From the NCBI RefSeq assembly GCF_001280085.1, contig NZ_LGED01000253.1:1-37018 (forward strand): DNA of 37,018 nucleotides. The letters run 5' to 3'. Position numbers and translations under genes: made by a program. The notes under the pieces are model-generated. The model saw only the letters and a program-made list of their open reading frames with translations, was not told the DNA's origin and did not search any database. The stretch's first letter is position 1; each line of letters begins with the position of its first letter. Below, one piece after another: positions 1 through 10,400 of the stretch. The DNA is from Saccharothrix sp. NRRL B-16348. Lineage in GTDB: Bacteria; Actinomycetota; Actinomycetes; Mycobacteriales; Pseudonocardiaceae.

Positions 1-129
1 GACTGGCCCGCCATCCGCGCCCAACACGTCTTCCACACCCTCGCCCACACCTACCAACAACCCGCACACACCATCGCCGAAACAGTCCTCCACACCATCT
101 CGCTCGAAGGCTCGCCGACCGGCCCTTAG
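1..129 (+). CDS. 3' end of an unidentified gene (partial)
   Basis: The window opens inside a plus-strand reading frame that ends at TAG 127-129. Only 42 residues are visible, beginning DWPAIRAQHVFHTLAHTYQQ and rich in His, Thr, Ala and Gln. The codon use is C- and A-rich (many CAC, ACC, CAA), unlike the G-rich codons of the downstream genes, which may mark a transferred or mobile gene. I do not recognise the family from this tail, so no function is proposed. The start lies outside the window. Confidence 0.45.
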   Translation, partial: DWPAIRAQHVFHTLAHTYQQPAHTIAETVLHTISLEGSPTGP

Positions 130-198
130 CCGCCGTACGTCGAGGAGATCAGCGAGCTCGTCGGGTGGTGCGCCCCGGCGGGCTTCATCGCCTGCTGA
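130..198 (+). pseudogene. start-less coding tail of a small Cys-ending peptide gene
   Basis: Directly after the TAG at 127-129 the same frame stays open for 22 codons to TGA 196-198. The residues are PPYVEEISELVGWCAPAGFI followed by AC. Every one of the 22 codons ends in G or C, which points to a real coding history. No start codon lies between the TAG and the TGA, so as it stands it cannot be translated independently. The acidic VEEISELVG stretch followed by a short core with two cysteines resembles the leader-core junction of a ribosomally made modified peptide precursor, but no modification gene is visible. It could equally be the tail of an ordinary protein joined here by deletion, or a stop-codon readthrough extension of the upstream gene. 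Confidence 0.35.
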
Positions 199-213
199 AG
201 TGACCACGCGCGG

Positions 214-249
214 CAACGGCCCGCGCGAGTCGCCCCGCGCGGGCCGTTG
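214..249. terminator. hairpin terminator between convergent genes
   Basis: A perfect 14-bp inverted repeat (CAACGGCCCGCGCG at 214-227, its complement at 236-249) encloses an 8-nt loop. It lies 15 nt after the TGA at 198 and 11 nt from the stop of the minus-strand isomerase gene at 261, so it can serve both strands. There is no clear U-tract, as is usual in actinomycetes. Confidence 0.75.
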
Positions 250-260
250 GGGGCGACCGG

Positions 261-1268
261 TCAGTCGCCGCTGGAGAAGGCCGCGTCGAAGGAGGCCGTC
301 GGTGCGTCGAAGGCGTTGCGGCGCACGAACTCCAGCGCTTCGGGCGCGCCGGTGAGGCGGTCCATGCCGGCGTCTTCCCATTCGACGCTGATCGGGCCGG
401 TGTAGCCGATGGTGTTGAGCATCCGGAACGACCGCTCCCACGGGACGTCGCCGCGTCCGGTGGAGACGAAGTCCCAGCCGCGGCGGGGGTCGGCCCAGGG
501 CAGGTGGGAGCCGAGGCGGCCGTTGCGGCCGTCGCCGACCTGGCGGCGGGCGTCCTTGCAGTCGACGTGGTAGATGCGGTCGCGGAAGTCCCAGAGGAAG
601 CCGACGGGGTCGAGGTCCTGCCACACGAAGTGCGACGGGTCCCAGTTGAGGCCGAACGCGGGTCGGTGCCCGATCGCCTCGAGCGTGCGGACGGTGGTCC
701 AGTAGTCGTAGGCGATCTCGGAGGGGTGGACCTCGTGGGCGAAGCGGACGCCGACCTCGTCGAACACGTCGAGGATCGGGTTCCAGCGGTCGGCGAAGTC
801 CTGGTAGCCGGCGTCGATCATCGACGGCGGCACGGGCGGGAACATCGCGACGGTCTTCCAGATGGAGGAGCCGGTGAACCCGACGACGGTGTCCGCGCCG
901 AGCTTCGCGGCGGCCCTCGCGGTCACCTTCATCTCCTCGGCCGCACGCTGCCGCACGCCCTCCGGATCGCCGTCGCCCCAGATGCGGGAGGACAGGATGC
1001 CTTTGTGCCGCTCGTCGATCGGGTCGTCGCACACGGCCTGGCCGGTGAGGTGGTTGGAGATCGTCCACACCTTGAGGTTGTGCTTGGCGAGGATCGCGAG
1101 CCGGTCGGCGACGTAGTCGTCGTCCTCGGCGGCTCGCCACGGGTCGAGGTGGTCGCCCCAGCAGGCGATCTCCAGGCCGTCGTAGCCCCATTCGCCCGCC
1201 AGGCGGGCGACTTCCTCGAACGGCAGGTCGGCCCACTGGCCGGTGAACAGCGTGATCGGACGCGCCAT
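261..1268 (-). CDS. sugar phosphate isomerase/epimerase (xylose-isomerase-like TIM barrel)
   Basis: This 335-residue protein starts [20 protein letters not shown] and belongs to the AP-endonuclease-2 / xylose-isomerase-like TIM-barrel superfamily. Metal-ligand motifs of the fold are visible: [23 protein letters not shown] and SVEWED. The ATG at 1268 is chosen because AGGAG lies just upstream at about 1274-1278; a longer open frame extends upstream but runs through the neighbouring gene. It is the last gene of the minus-strand operon, 14 nt downstream of the Gfo/Idh dehydrogenase. Such pairs isomerise, epimerise or cleave (keto-)sugars or inositols; substrate is not predictable here. It is likely cytoplasmic, with no signal peptide. 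Confidence 0.88.
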   Translation of the reverse strand: MARPITLFTGQWADLPFEEVARLAGEWGYDGLEIACWGDHLDPWRAAEDDDYVADRLAILAKHNLKVWTISNHLTGQAVCDDPIDERHKGILSSRIWGDGDPEGVRQRAAEEMKVTARAAAKLGADTVVGFTGSSIWKTVAMFPPVPPSMIDAGYQDFADRWNPILDVFDEVGVRFAHEVHPSEIAYDYWTTVRTLEAIGHRPAFGLNWDPSHFVWQDLDPVGFLWDFRDRIYHVDCKDARRQVGDGRNGRLGSHLPWADPRRGWDFVSTGRGDVPWERSFRMLNTIGYTGPISVEWEDAGMDRLTGAPEALEFVRRNAFDAPTASFDAAFSSGD

Positions 1269-1282
1269 CTCTCGTTCTCCTC

Positions 1283-2449
1283 TCAGACGTCTCGCCAGGT
1301 GCGGGACGCGGCGCTCGCCTCGACGGCGGCCAGGACGCGCTGCAACTGGAGCCCGTCGGCGAACGACGGGGCGGGATCGGTGCCGGCCGCCACGGCGCGG
1401 ACGAAGTCGACGGCCTGGTGGGTGAACGCGTGCTCGTAGCCCAGACCGTGGCCGGCGGGCCACCAGGCGTCGACGTAGGGGTGCTGTGGCTCGGTGACGA
1501 CGATGCGCCGGAAACCGGCGGTCGCGGCGTCCTCCGTGCCGTCGAAGAAGTGCAGGACGTTCATGTCCTCGAAGTCGAACGCCAGGCTGCCCGCCGAACC
1601 GTTGATCTCGATGCGGATCGCGTTCTTGCGACCGTTGGCGAACCGGGTCGCCTCGAACGAACCGAGCGCGCCACCGGTGAACCGGGCCAGGAACAACGCC
1701 GCGTCGTCCACGGTCACCGGCCCCGTCCGATCCGACACGGCCGTGCCCGACAACCCGGAGTGCTCGGCGGCCAACGGGCGCTCGGACACGAACGTCTCCA
1801 GCGTGCCGGACACCTCGCGGATGGTGTCACCGAGGATGAACTGGGTCGCGTCGACGATGTGCGCGCCGATGTCGCCCAGCGCACCGGAGCCCGCCTTCTC
1901 CTTGTCGAGCCGCCAGGACAGCGGCGCGGCCGGGTCCACGATCCAGTCCTGGAGGTACTGGGCGCGCACGTGGTGCACGCGACCCAACCGCCCCTGCGCC
2001 ACGAGGTCACGGGCCAGTGAGATCGCGGGCACGCGCCGGTAGGTGAACCCCACCATGGCCCGCACGCCCTCCGCGGCGGCACGGGACGCCGCCCGCGCCA
2101 TCGCCTCGGCTTCGGCGACGGTGTTGGCCATCGGCTTCTCGCACAGCACGTGCTTGCCCGCGGCCAGGGCCGCCACGGCGATCTCGGCGTGCGTGTCGCC
2201 GGGCGTGCAGATGTCCACCACCTGCACGTCGTCCCGGTCCAGCACGGCCTTCCAGTCGGTCACGGCCTCCGCCCAGCCCAGTCGCGCGGCGGCGGCCTCG
2301 GTGCGCGCCCGGTCCCGGCCGCAGACCACGGCCATGACCGGGCGCAGCGGCAGGTCGAAGAAGCGGGGCGCGACCCGCCACGCCTGGGAGTGCGCGGCTC
2401 CCATGAAGGCGTGGCCGATCATCGCGATACCCAGCGTCGCTGTCGTCAA
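1283..2449 (-). CDS. Gfo/Idh/MocA family NAD(P)-dependent sugar oxidoreductase
   Basis: This 388-residue protein has an N-terminal Rossmann fold with a [11 protein letters not shown] nucleotide-binding loop. The hallmark CEKPMAN motif (catalytic Lys) follows at about residue 104, and the C-terminal alpha/beta domain is of normal family length. The start is TTG at 2449, supported by AGGAGA overlapping the stop of the substrate-binding-protein gene. It sits between the transporter genes and the isomerase. Family members oxidise sugar hydroxyls or reduce keto-sugars with NAD(P); ThuB, which makes 3-keto-disaccharides, is one. Together with the upstream ThuA-domain protein this suggests 3-keto-sugar chemistry, but that is inference. 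Confidence 0.9.
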   Translation of the reverse strand: MTTATLGIAMIGHAFMGAAHSQAWRVAPRFFDLPLRPVMAVVCGRDRARTEAAAARLGWAEAVTDWKAVLDRDDVQVVDICTPGDTHAEIAVAALAAGKHVLCEKPMANTVAEAEAMARAASRAAAEGVRAMVGFTYRRVPAISLARDLVAQGRLGRVHHVRAQYLQDWIVDPAAPLSWRLDKEKAGSGALGDIGAHIVDATQFILGDTIREVSGTLETFVSERPLAAEHSGLSGTAVSDRTGPVTVDDAALFLARFTGGALGSFEATRFANGRKNAIRIEINGSAGSLAFDFEDMNVLHFFDGTEDAATAGFRRIVVTEPQHPYVDAWWPAGHGLGYEHAFTHQAVDFVRAVAAGTDPAPSFADGLQLQRVLAAVEASAASRTWRDV

Positions 2450-2461
2450 AGCGGTGATCTC

Positions 2462-3496
2462 CTAGGACTCGAAGGCGGTGGGCAGGTAGCGGTCGACGTT
2501 GTCCTTCGTCACGACCGGTGCGAACAGCTCGACCTGACGGGGGACCTCCACCTCTACCAGGTCGCCGAGGCTCTTGCCCTGCACGGCGAGCCGCGCCAGG
2601 CGGATGCCGTCCGCGCCCTGGGTGGACGGGTAGACCACAGTCGCCTTGTGCAGGCCGTTGCCCGCCTTGATCTCCCGCATGACGTTGGCCGAGCCCGCGC
2701 CGCCGACCATGAAGAACTCGCTGCGACCGGAGTTCTTGATCGCCGCGGTGACGCCGACGCCCTGGTCGTCGTCGTGGTTCCACAGGGCGTCGATGCGCGG
2801 CGCGGCCTGGAGCAGGTTCGCCGCGGCACGTTCGCCGCTCTCCACGGTGAACTCGGCGGCGACGCGGTTGTTCACCTTCAGCCCGCAGTCGCCGAGGGCG
2901 TCGGCGAAGCCCTTGCTGCGGTCCTGCGTCAGGGGCAGGGAGTCGATGCCGGCGATCTCGGCGACCACGGCGTCGGACTTGCCCTTCAGCTGGTCGCAGA
3001 CGTAGGTGCCGGCGGAGACGCCCATGCCGTAGTTGTCGCCCAGCACGGTCGAGCGCGCGGCGAACGGGCTGCCGAACTCGCGGTCCACGTTGATGACCGT
3101 GATGCCGGCCTTCATCGCCTTGAGCGCCACCGGGGTGAGCGCCGCGCCGTCGAACGGCAGCAGCACGATCGCGTCCACCTTGTCGTTGATGAACGTCTCG
3201 ACCTGGCTGATCTGCAGGTTGACGTCGTTGGTGCCCTCCACCACCTTCAGCTCCACGTCGGAGTACTTCTCCGCCTCCGCCTTCGCGGCGTTGGTGATCG
3301 CGGCCATCCAGCCGTGGTCGGCGGCGGGCGCGGAGAAGCCGATGACGACCTTCTCGCCGGGCTCGTCGTTGGCGACGCGGGCGCCGCCCTGGTTGCCGGT
3401 CCCGGCCGCGGGCTCGGGGGTGTTGCCCGTGCAGGCGGTGAGGACGAGGCCGACCGACAGCGCGGCGACCAGACGGGTTGTTGCCTTGCGTGACAT
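2462..3496 (-). CDS. sugar ABC transporter substrate-binding lipoprotein (RbsB/XylF class)
   Basis: This 344-residue protein has a lipoprotein signal peptide: MSRKATTRLV, a hydrophobic stretch, and the lipobox LVLTAC with Cys22 as the lipidation site. A Gly/Asn/Pro-rich linker follows. The mature part is a type-I periplasmic-binding fold (Peripla_BP_4), with the GFSAPAADHGWM opening strand and the DAIVLLPFDG and TVINVDREF signatures of ribose/xylose/galactose binders. ATG 3496 is chosen because GAGGAG precedes it and the signal peptide starts there. It is the third transporter gene, 37 nt after the permease, and should sit on the outer face of the membrane and deliver a monosaccharide or small glycoside to the permease. 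Confidence 0.92.
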   Translation of the reverse strand: MSRKATTRLVAALSVGLVLTACTGNTPEPAAGTGNQGGARVANDEPGEKVVIGFSAPAADHGWMAAITNAAKAEAEKYSDVELKVVEGTNDVNLQISQVETFINDKVDAIVLLPFDGAALTPVALKAMKAGITVINVDREFGSPFAARSTVLGDNYGMGVSAGTYVCDQLKGKSDAVVAEIAGIDSLPLTQDRSKGFADALGDCGLKVNNRVAAEFTVESGERAAANLLQAAPRIDALWNHDDDQGVGVTAAIKNSGRSEFFMVGGAGSANVMREIKAGNGLHKATVVYPSTQGADGIRLARLAVQGKSLGDLVEVEVPRQVELFAPVVTKDNVDRYLPTAFES

Positions 3497-3533
3497 GGGA
3501 TTGCTCCTCGAAATGGCGGCGTGGGTGTCGGGG

Positions 3534-4553
3534 TCAAGCACCGCTGCGGCGGGCCAACCGCTGCTGGAGGAGGACGGCGACCACGATGATCGCGCCCTTC
3601 GCGACGGCCTGGGCCGAGATGGACAGGTTGTTGAGGGTGAACACGTTCGACAGCGTGGTGAAGATCAGGACGCCGAACACGGTGCCCGCGATCGTGCCGC
3701 GACCACCGGACAGCAGCGTGCCGCCGATGACGACCGCGGCGATGGCGTCCAGTTCGTAGAGCCCACCGTGGGTGGAACTGCCGGTGGTGGTGCGGGCGAC
3801 GAGCATCACCGCGGCGATCCCGCAGCACACACCCAGCAGCGTGTACAGCAGCACGGTGTGCCGCCGCACGTCGATACCGGCCAGCCGGGCGGCCTCGGGG
3901 TTCCCGCCCACGGCGAACGTCCGCCGGCCGAACGTGGTGCGGTTGAGCACCACCCAGCCCACGACCGCGACCAGCGCGAAGATCACCACCAGCACGGGCA
4001 CGCCGAGCACCGAGGCGTCGAAGAACGCGGTGAAGCCCGGCACGTTCACGATCTGGGTCTTGCGGTTGGAGATGATCTCGGCCAGGCCGCGGGCGGCGGC
4101 GAGCATGGCCAGCGTCGCGATGAACGCCACGATCCGCCCGTAGGCGATGAGCACGCCGTTGATCACGCCGCAGCCGGCGCCCACGGCGAGCGCGGCGAAC
4201 ACGATGACGAGCCAGTGGGCGTCGTTGGCCATGGCCTGCGTGGCCAGGGTCGTGGCCCAGACGGAGGACAGCGCGACGATCGCGCCGACGGACAGGTCGA
4301 TGCCGCCGCCGGTGATCACGAACGTCATGCCGACGCTGACCACGCCGATCACCGCCGCCAGGCGCAGGATGGTGAGCACGTTGTCCACGTCGGCGAACCG
4401 GTCGCCCGCGGTGATGACGCCGACCACGCACAGCAGCACGAGGGCGACCACGAGACCGGTGTTGCGGCCCGCGGCGGACCCGAGCAGCGCGCTGACGCCG
4501 CGCTGCGGTTGCTCGGCGGTCGGTGGCCTGACCGCGGTGGTGTTCTCGCTCAT
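3534..4553 (-). CDS. sugar ABC transporter permease (RbsC/XylH class)
   Basis: This 339-residue integral membrane protein has a hydrophobic profile throughout and the BPD_transp_2 signature: FVITGGGIDLSVGAIVALSS, then IVAFIATLAMLAAARGL and GGTLLSGGRGTIAGTVFG. A cytoplasmic N-terminus of about 35 residues precedes the first membrane segment. Its ATG overlaps the TGA of the ATPase gene in an ATGA arrangement (4550-4553), indicating translational coupling. It forms the membrane channel of the importer together with the ATPase and lipoprotein. Only one permease gene is present, as expected for a ribose-type system working as a homodimer. Confidence 0.92.
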   Translation of the reverse strand: MSENTTAVRPPTAEQPQRGVSALLGSAAGRNTGLVVALVLLCVVGVITAGDRFADVDNVLTILRLAAVIGVVSVGMTFVITGGGIDLSVGAIVALSSVWATTLATQAMANDAHWLVIVFAALAVGAGCGVINGVLIAYGRIVAFIATLAMLAAARGLAEIISNRKTQIVNVPGFTAFFDASVLGVPVLVVIFALVAVVGWVVLNRTTFGRRTFAVGGNPEAARLAGIDVRRHTVLLYTLLGVCCGIAAVMLVARTTTGSSTHGGLYELDAIAAVVIGGTLLSGGRGTIAGTVFGVLIFTTLSNVFTLNNLSISAQAVAKGAIIVVAVLLQQRLARRSGA

Positions 4554-6064
4554 GCGGCGGTTCCTTCCATGACCAGGTCCAGGACCCGGGATTCGTCGAT
4601 CTCGCGGGCCGGTCCCTCGTGGACCACCCGGCCTTCGCGCACCACCAGCACCCGGTCGGCCAGGCCGAGGACCTCCTCGACCTCGCTGGACACGACCACC
4701 ACGGCCACGCCCCGGACGGACAGGTCGCGGATCAGCTCGTAGATCTCGCTGCGCGCGCCGACGTCCACGCCGCGGGTCGGCTCGTCGAGCAGCAGCACGC
4801 GGCACTCGCGCAACAGCCACCGGGCCAGCACGACCTTCTGCTGGTTGCCACCCGACAAGGTCCGCACGGCCCGGTCCACGCCCGGCGGGCGGACGTCCAG
4901 CGCCGTGGTCAGCTCCTGCGACCGCGCGCGCTCCGCGCCGTTGTCGAGGAAGCCGAAACGCGAGAACGCGGACAGGGTGGACACCGTGATGTTGCGGTAC
5001 ACGGCCTGGTCCAGCAGCAGCCCCTGGCTCTTGCGCTCCTCCGGGCACAGCCCGACACCGGCGCGCACGGCCGCGCCGACGTTGCCGCGCCGCAGCCGCT
5101 TGCCGTCCACCTCGACGGTGCCCGCGGTCGTCCGGCGCGCGCCGTAGACGGCTTCCAGGATCTCGGACCGCCCCGACCCGACGAGGCCGGCCAGCCCGAC
5201 CACCTCCCCTGCGCGGACGGTGAAGTCCACGCCGGAGAACCGCTCCCCCGCGGCCAGCCCGCGCACCACCAGCACCTCGGGCGCGGCCGGGTCGACCGGG
5301 TCGCGCGGCGGGAACGCGTACTCCACGTCACGCCCGGTCATGAGCCTGATCAGGTCGGCGGTGCGGGTCTCGCGGGCGGGCAGGCCGGTGGCCACCGTGC
5401 GACCGTCCTTGAGCACGGTCACGCGGTCGCCGATCTCGCGGATCTCCTCCATCCGGTGCGAGATGTAGACGATCGCCACACCCTGCGCGGTCAACTCCCG
5501 GATGACCCGGAACAACGTCCGCACCTCGTCCTGGTCCAGCACCGCCGACGGCTCGTCCATGATCAGCAACCGGCCGTCGCGGGACAGGGCGCGGGCCATG
5601 CTCACGATCTGCTGGTTCGCCGCGGACAGCCGGCCGACGTCGCGGTCCGGCGGGATGTCCGGGTGGCCGAGCCGGTCGAGCAGCGCCTTGGTGCGGCGGT
5701 GTGCCTCGGCGCGGCGGGTGAAGCCGGCCTTGGACAGCTCGTGGCCGAGGAAGACGTTGTCCGCCACGGACAACCCGGCCACCAGGTCCAGCTCCTGGTA
5801 GATGGCGGCCACGCCGCTGCTCATCGCGGCGGTCGGGTTGTCGAACGACACGACCTCGCCCTGCCAGCGGATCTCGCCCTCGTCCGGTCGGTGCGCGCCG
5901 GCCAGCACCTTGATCAGCGTGGACTTGCCGGCGCCGTTCTGGCCGAGCAGGCAGTGCACCTCGCCGGCGCGCACGTCGAAGTCGACCCCGCCCAGGGCCG
6001 TCACGCCGGGGAAGCGCTTCACCACGCCCCGGACGGACAGCAGCGGCGCTGTCGTGGTGGTCAT
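4550..6064 (-). CDS. sugar ABC transporter ATP-binding protein (RbsA/XylG class, two ATPase domains)
   Basis: This 504-residue protein has two fused nucleotide-binding domains. The first has Walker A GQNGAGKST, signature LSAANQQ and Walker B LLIMDEPSAVLD. The second has a degenerate Walker A (GLVGSGRSE, lacking the usual Lys), signature LSGGNQQ and Walker B LLLDEPTRGVDVG. The degenerate second P-loop is normal for ribose/xylose-type ATPases. ATG 6064 is preceded by AGGAGG and overlaps the TGA of the ROK gene (ATGA, 6061-6064), so the regulator and transporter are co-translated. It energises import of the substrate held by the lipoprotein at 2462-3496. Confidence 0.94.
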   Translation of the reverse strand: MTTTTAPLLSVRGVVKRFPGVTALGGVDFDVRAGEVHCLLGQNGAGKSTLIKVLAGAHRPDEGEIRWQGEVVSFDNPTAAMSSGVAAIYQELDLVAGLSVADNVFLGHELSKAGFTRRAEAHRRTKALLDRLGHPDIPPDRDVGRLSAANQQIVSMARALSRDGRLLIMDEPSAVLDQDEVRTLFRVIRELTAQGVAIVYISHRMEEIREIGDRVTVLKDGRTVATGLPARETRTADLIRLMTGRDVEYAFPPRDPVDPAAPEVLVVRGLAAGERFSGVDFTVRAGEVVGLAGLVGSGRSEILEAVYGARRTTAGTVEVDGKRLRRGNVGAAVRAGVGLCPEERKSQGLLLDQAVYRNITVSTLSAFSRFGFLDNGAERARSQELTTALDVRPPGVDRAVRTLSGGNQQKVVLARWLLRECRVLLLDEPTRGVDVGARSEIYELIRDLSVRGVAVVVVSSEVEEVLGLADRVLVVREGRVVHEGPAREIDESRVLDLVMEGTAA

Positions 6065-7311
6065 ACGATTTCCTCCTGTGCCAAGGGCTTGTCGACCGGC
6101 TCGACGAGGACGGGGTCCCGGAAGACGCGGTCGAGGATCTGCGACGCGCCACCGCGCACCGGGCCGGTGAAGCCCAGGGACGAGAACACGACCCGCGTGC
6201 CGCCGATGTCCCGGGCGAACGCGTGGCCGCGCAGCTCGTCGCGCAGTGAACCGGCGAGCCACGGCCGCAGGGCGGCGAAGTAGCCGCCGAGGACCAGCAG
6301 GTGCGGGTTGAAGACGTTGACCAGGATGCCCGCGCCGACGGTGAGCCACCGGTCGACGTCGGCGATCGCGGCCAGCACCCGAGCGTCGCCCGCCGCGGCC
6401 CGGTCGCCGATCTCGGCGAGCCGCCGTTCCAGGTCCTGCGGCGGGCCGTCCTCCGGCGCGGCGGCGAGCAGCGCGTTGAGGCCGACGGCGGCCTCCCAGC
6501 AGCCCGTGCGGCCGCACCCGCACGGCGGTCCGTCCGCGCGGACGCGCATGTGCCCGACCTCGCCCGCGAACCCGTCCGCGCCGCGCAGCAGCCGCCCGCC
6601 CACCACGATGCCCCCGCCGACCCCGGCCGTGCCGGTGATCAGGACGAGGTCGCCGCCGCGGTCGAGGCCCTGTGCCTCCACCTCGGCCAGCGCCGCGAGG
6701 TTGGCCTCGTTGTCCAGCAGCACGGGGTACGGCGGCTCGCCGAGCAGCCTGGTGATCTCGGCGACCACCGGGACGTCGGTCCACCCCAGGTTGGGCGCCG
6801 CGCGCACCACCCCGGTGTCGACCTCGACCAGGCCGGGCACGGCGATGGCGACGCCCACCGGTCGGGCGGCGACGCCGACGAGCGCGGAGTCCAGCAGCCG
6901 ACCCAGCCGGGCCAGCACCAGCGCCGGCTCCAAGGCGGCGGTGTCCAGCGCGACCCGCTGCCGCGCCACGACCTGACCGCGCAGGTTGAGCACGAGCACC
7001 GACAGGTAGCCGACGTTGACCTCGGCGCCGACCGCGACGACGTGCTCGCCGTCGAGCCGGATGATCTGGCCCGGCCGGCCGACGGTGGCCCGCTCGGTCT
7101 CGCCCTCCCCCACCAGGCCGCGGTCGACGAGCTCGGCGACCAGGCTGGACACGGTGGCCTTGTTGAGCCCCGTCTCCTCGGCGAGCCTCGCCCGTGACCG
7201 CGGCCCGTGGTCTCGCAGGTGGGACAGCACGACGGAGAGGTTGTGCCGGCGGACCGTGACCTGATCCGCGGTCGATCCGCCCGTGCGGGGGCGAGTCGGC
7301 CTGCTCTTCAT
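6061..7311 (-). CDS. ROK family transcriptional regulator (XylR/NagC-like)
   Basis: This 416-residue protein has an N-terminal winged helix-turn-helix (about residues 20-85) and a C-terminal ROK domain. The ROK zinc motif CGCGRTGC (about 264-271) and the conserved GHM (about 253) are present. The phosphate-binding DxGGT motif of ROK sugar kinases is replaced by GAEVNVG, and the catalytic-site motif reads DNEAN, so it is read as a sugar-sensing repressor rather than a kinase. ATG 7311 has GAGGAG upstream; a longer frame to 7398 lacks support. It heads the transporter operon with a 4-nt overlap. A XylR/ROK-type operator upstream of the neighbouring secreted-protein gene (12888-12914) is a natural target. 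Confidence 0.9.
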   Translation of the reverse strand: MKSRPTRPRTGGSTADQVTVRRHNLSVVLSHLRDHGPRSRARLAEETGLNKATVSSLVAELVDRGLVGEGETERATVGRPGQIIRLDGEHVVAVGAEVNVGYLSVLVLNLRGQVVARQRVALDTAALEPALVLARLGRLLDSALVGVAARPVGVAIAVPGLVEVDTGVVRAAPNLGWTDVPVVAEITRLLGEPPYPVLLDNEANLAALAEVEAQGLDRGGDLVLITGTAGVGGGIVVGGRLLRGADGFAGEVGHMRVRADGPPCGCGRTGCWEAAVGLNALLAAAPEDGPPQDLERRLAEIGDRAAAGDARVLAAIADVDRWLTVGAGILVNVFNPHLLVLGGYFAALRPWLAGSLRDELRGHAFARDIGGTRVVFSSLGFTGPVRGGASQILDRVFRDPVLVEPVDKPLAQEEIV

Positions 7312-7372
7312 GGCACTCCTCGGTGTCGGCCGGGTGGAGGGGGTGGTGCCCCCGCCGGCGGGGTGGGTCGAG

Positions 7373-7401
7373 CGGGTGAGGCCCGGGTGGGGCCTCACCC
7401 G
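7373..7401 (-). terminator. hairpin between the ThuA-domain gene and the ROK operon
   Basis: A 12-bp perfect stem (CGGGTGAGGCCC at 7373-7384, its complement at 7390-7401) encloses a 5-nt loop and begins 7 nt beyond the stop of the giant secreted-protein gene. It probably terminates or attenuates that transcript before the ROK/ABC genes. I cannot place a convincing separate promoter in the short remaining gap 7312-7372. Confidence 0.65.
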
Positions 7402-7407
7402 TGACCG

Positions 7408-10400
7408 TCAGACGTGCTGCCAGCAGCCGTCGTCGGGACCAGGCCGCGGCGTGTACCTGCCGATGGCCTCGACGTTGCCCGCCAGGTCGGTGGACCGGTA
7501 CTCCAGGTACTCCTTGCCGTTGGGCCTGATCCGGATCTCCTCGCCCCGGTGGACCTGCCACGTGCCGCCCGAGATGCGGTACTCGGTGCGGGCCACGCCC
7601 GACGTGGCGTCGGAGGCGGTGAGCTGGACGCGGGACGCGGTCTTGCCGCGCTTGGCCTTCGTGACCGGCGGCGCGGTGTCCACCTTCACGTCGACCGCCT
7701 GCTCGGCGGAGGTGTTGCCCGCCGCGTCGGTGGCCCGCACGGCGACGCGGTGGCGGCCGTCGCCCACGGACACGACGCCGGTGTAGGGCCGCCACGGGCC
7801 GCCGTCGATCCGGTGCTCCAGCACCGGGCCGCCGGAGGTGTCGTCGGCAGCCGTCGCGGACACCAGCGCCCGTTGCGTCCACCAGCCCTCGGCACCGGGG
7901 GCGTTGTCCGTCTTCACGGTGAGCCGCGGCGCGGTGCGGTCGATCCGCACGGTCGCCGACTTCTCCTCGGAGACGTTGCCCGCGGCGTCGGACGCGCGGA
8001 ACGCGACCACCCGCTCGCCGTCCTCGGCGAACGACAGCGGCGCCGCGTACTCCGCCCACTCGCCCGTGCCGACCCGGTACTCGACGCGCACCGGCCCGTT
8101 GCCGTCGTCGGTCGCGGCGGCGGTGAGGGTCACCGGACCCGTCCACCACCCGCCCGCACCCGGCGACGCGGGGTCGGTGACCACGGACAGCACCGGAGCC
8201 GTCCGGTCGGTGGTCACCCGGAAGTGGTTGAACCGGGCGGGCTTCGCCGCGGTCTGGCCGCCGCCGAGGGCGAACAGGCCGATCCGCGCCCCGGCCAGGT
8301 TCTCGTTGACCACCGGTTCCAGCGACGTCCAGTCCTGCCCGTCCGCGCTGTAGGAGCCGGTGTAGGTGGAGCCGGACTTGGCCAGCCGCAGGTGCCACAC
8401 GCCGCCGGTGAGGCCGTTGACGCCGGGCTGCGGGTCACCCACCACGTCGCCGCTCTCCGACCGCAGCTCCACGCCGCGCTGGACGGGGGTGCCCGCCTCG
8501 TTGGTGGCGATGTGGTCGAGCTTCACGTAGTTCGCGTCGTCGGCGTAGGCGATCAGCCCGGCCTGCTGGTAGCGCTCGTCGAACGCCGACGCGTCGACCT
8601 CCGTCTCGATCACCCAGTCGCCTTCGGGAGCGCGCTGGAGGATGAAGTTGGCCGGGTCGTCGGCCGAGCCGCCGTAGATGTCGCCGTCACTCGTGTCGAT
8701 GCGCAGGCTGCCGTCGGACACGCCGTAGCCGGTCGGGTCGGGCCGGACCACGGCGTTCCAGCGGCACCCGTCGAGCGCGGGGCCGGCGAAGTCGTCGTCC
8801 GGCGCCACCGCCGCGGCGTCGTCGGGGGTGAGGGTGAACCAGTCGAACTCGGCGTCCACCACCGGCCGGTCGCCACCACCGCCCACGAGCGAGAGCAGGC
8901 CGATCCTCGGGTTCACCATGCCCGCCAGCGCCTTGGTCTGCGGCATGTCGGTGAACGTCTGCCCGTCCGCGCTGTAGGACGCGGTCAGGTTGCTGCCGTC
9001 GCTGGTGAACCTGACCCACACGGTGTCCGGGAAGTCCGCGCCCAGCGCCGCGGTGTTCGACTCGCCGACCTCGTTGGGCTGCGCGGCCTCCTCGCGGATG
9101 AACTGGAAGATCCGGCTCGCCGCGTCGTCGGTGTCCGACCGGGCCTGGAGCACCATCTTGGCGTAGTTGTCGTCGTCGCCGTAGATCACCAGACCGGCCT
9201 GCTGGTAGGCGCGCCGCACGGGCACGCGCACCTTGGCCGTGGCCTGGAACGGCCCGGACGGCAGGTCCTGGAGCACGATGTTGGGCGTGGTGTTGGTGGT
9301 GCCGTAGATGTCGGACGGCGTGGTCGGCAGCACCAGGCGGCCGTCGCGCACCGCCAGGTCCTGGTTCTCCCGCACCACGGTGCTCCACCGGTCCCGGTCG
9401 AGCGCGGTGCCGAGGAAGTCGTCCGAGCGGCCGGAGAAGCACGTGACGTCGGGCGCGCGGACCGAGATCGGGATGGTCTTCGTCCCGCTCGCGCCCCGCG
9501 CGTCGGTCGCGGTGACCTTGGCGTTGAACGTGCCCGGCGCGGTGTAGGTGTGGCTGACCGACGCGCCCGTGGCCGTGCCGCCGTCGCCGAACACCCACGT
9601 GTAGCTGATCGGGGTGTCGCCGTCCGGGTCGGTGGCCGACGCGGTGAAGTCGACTTTCAGGGGCGCGGTGCCGGTCGTGGTGGTGGCCGCGGCCTCGACC
9701 GCGGGCCGCTGGTTGTGCGTCACGCCGCGGCCGGCGAACTCCAGCCAGTTCACGTTGGCCAGGTAGCTGGTCGTCGTGCTGCCCTCCGGCCTGCGGGTGA
9801 CGAAGTACAGCTCGGACCCGGCCGGGACGTCGTCGGCGAGGTCGGCGGTGACGGTCGTCCAGTTCTGCCAGCCGCCCGTGGCGGCGAAGGTCGCCGTGCC
9901 CGCGAGCGGGCCGTCCGGCGCGCCGACGCGCACCTCCATCCGGCCGCCCTCGGACCCCGAGGCCACCCGGAACCGCACCTCGTCGATGCCGTCGAGCGTG
10001 GCCGGGCTCAGCGAGAACCAGTCGCCGTCGGTGATGAAGCCGATGTTCTGGCCGCCGCCGGTGTCGGTGGTGGTCTCCTTCTCCACGCCCGCCGCGTCGT
10101 CGCCGACGCCGTCCGCGGTGCGGCCGGTCGCGGCGTGGTACTCGGCTTCCTTGTGCTTGGGCTGGAGCACCAGGATCGACTCGCCGGTCAGCGGGGACGC
10201 GTTGTCGCCGCCCTTGTCGGTGTACTTCGCGGTGAGGACGCCGAAGATGTCCGCGCCCACGTGGCCCTCGTCGCCCGACATCAGCGCCAGGCCCTCGCAG
10301 CCGCGGTACTGCTCGTAGCCGTGGGAGTGCTCGTCGTGGCCCAGGGCGGGCTGGACGATCACGTTCTGGCAGTCGACCGTGCCGTCCTCGGCGTCGGTGA

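Noticed and set aside
6061..7311. ROK sugar kinase.
   Set aside because: The N-terminal winged helix and loss of the DxGGT phosphate loop point to a regulator, not a kinase.
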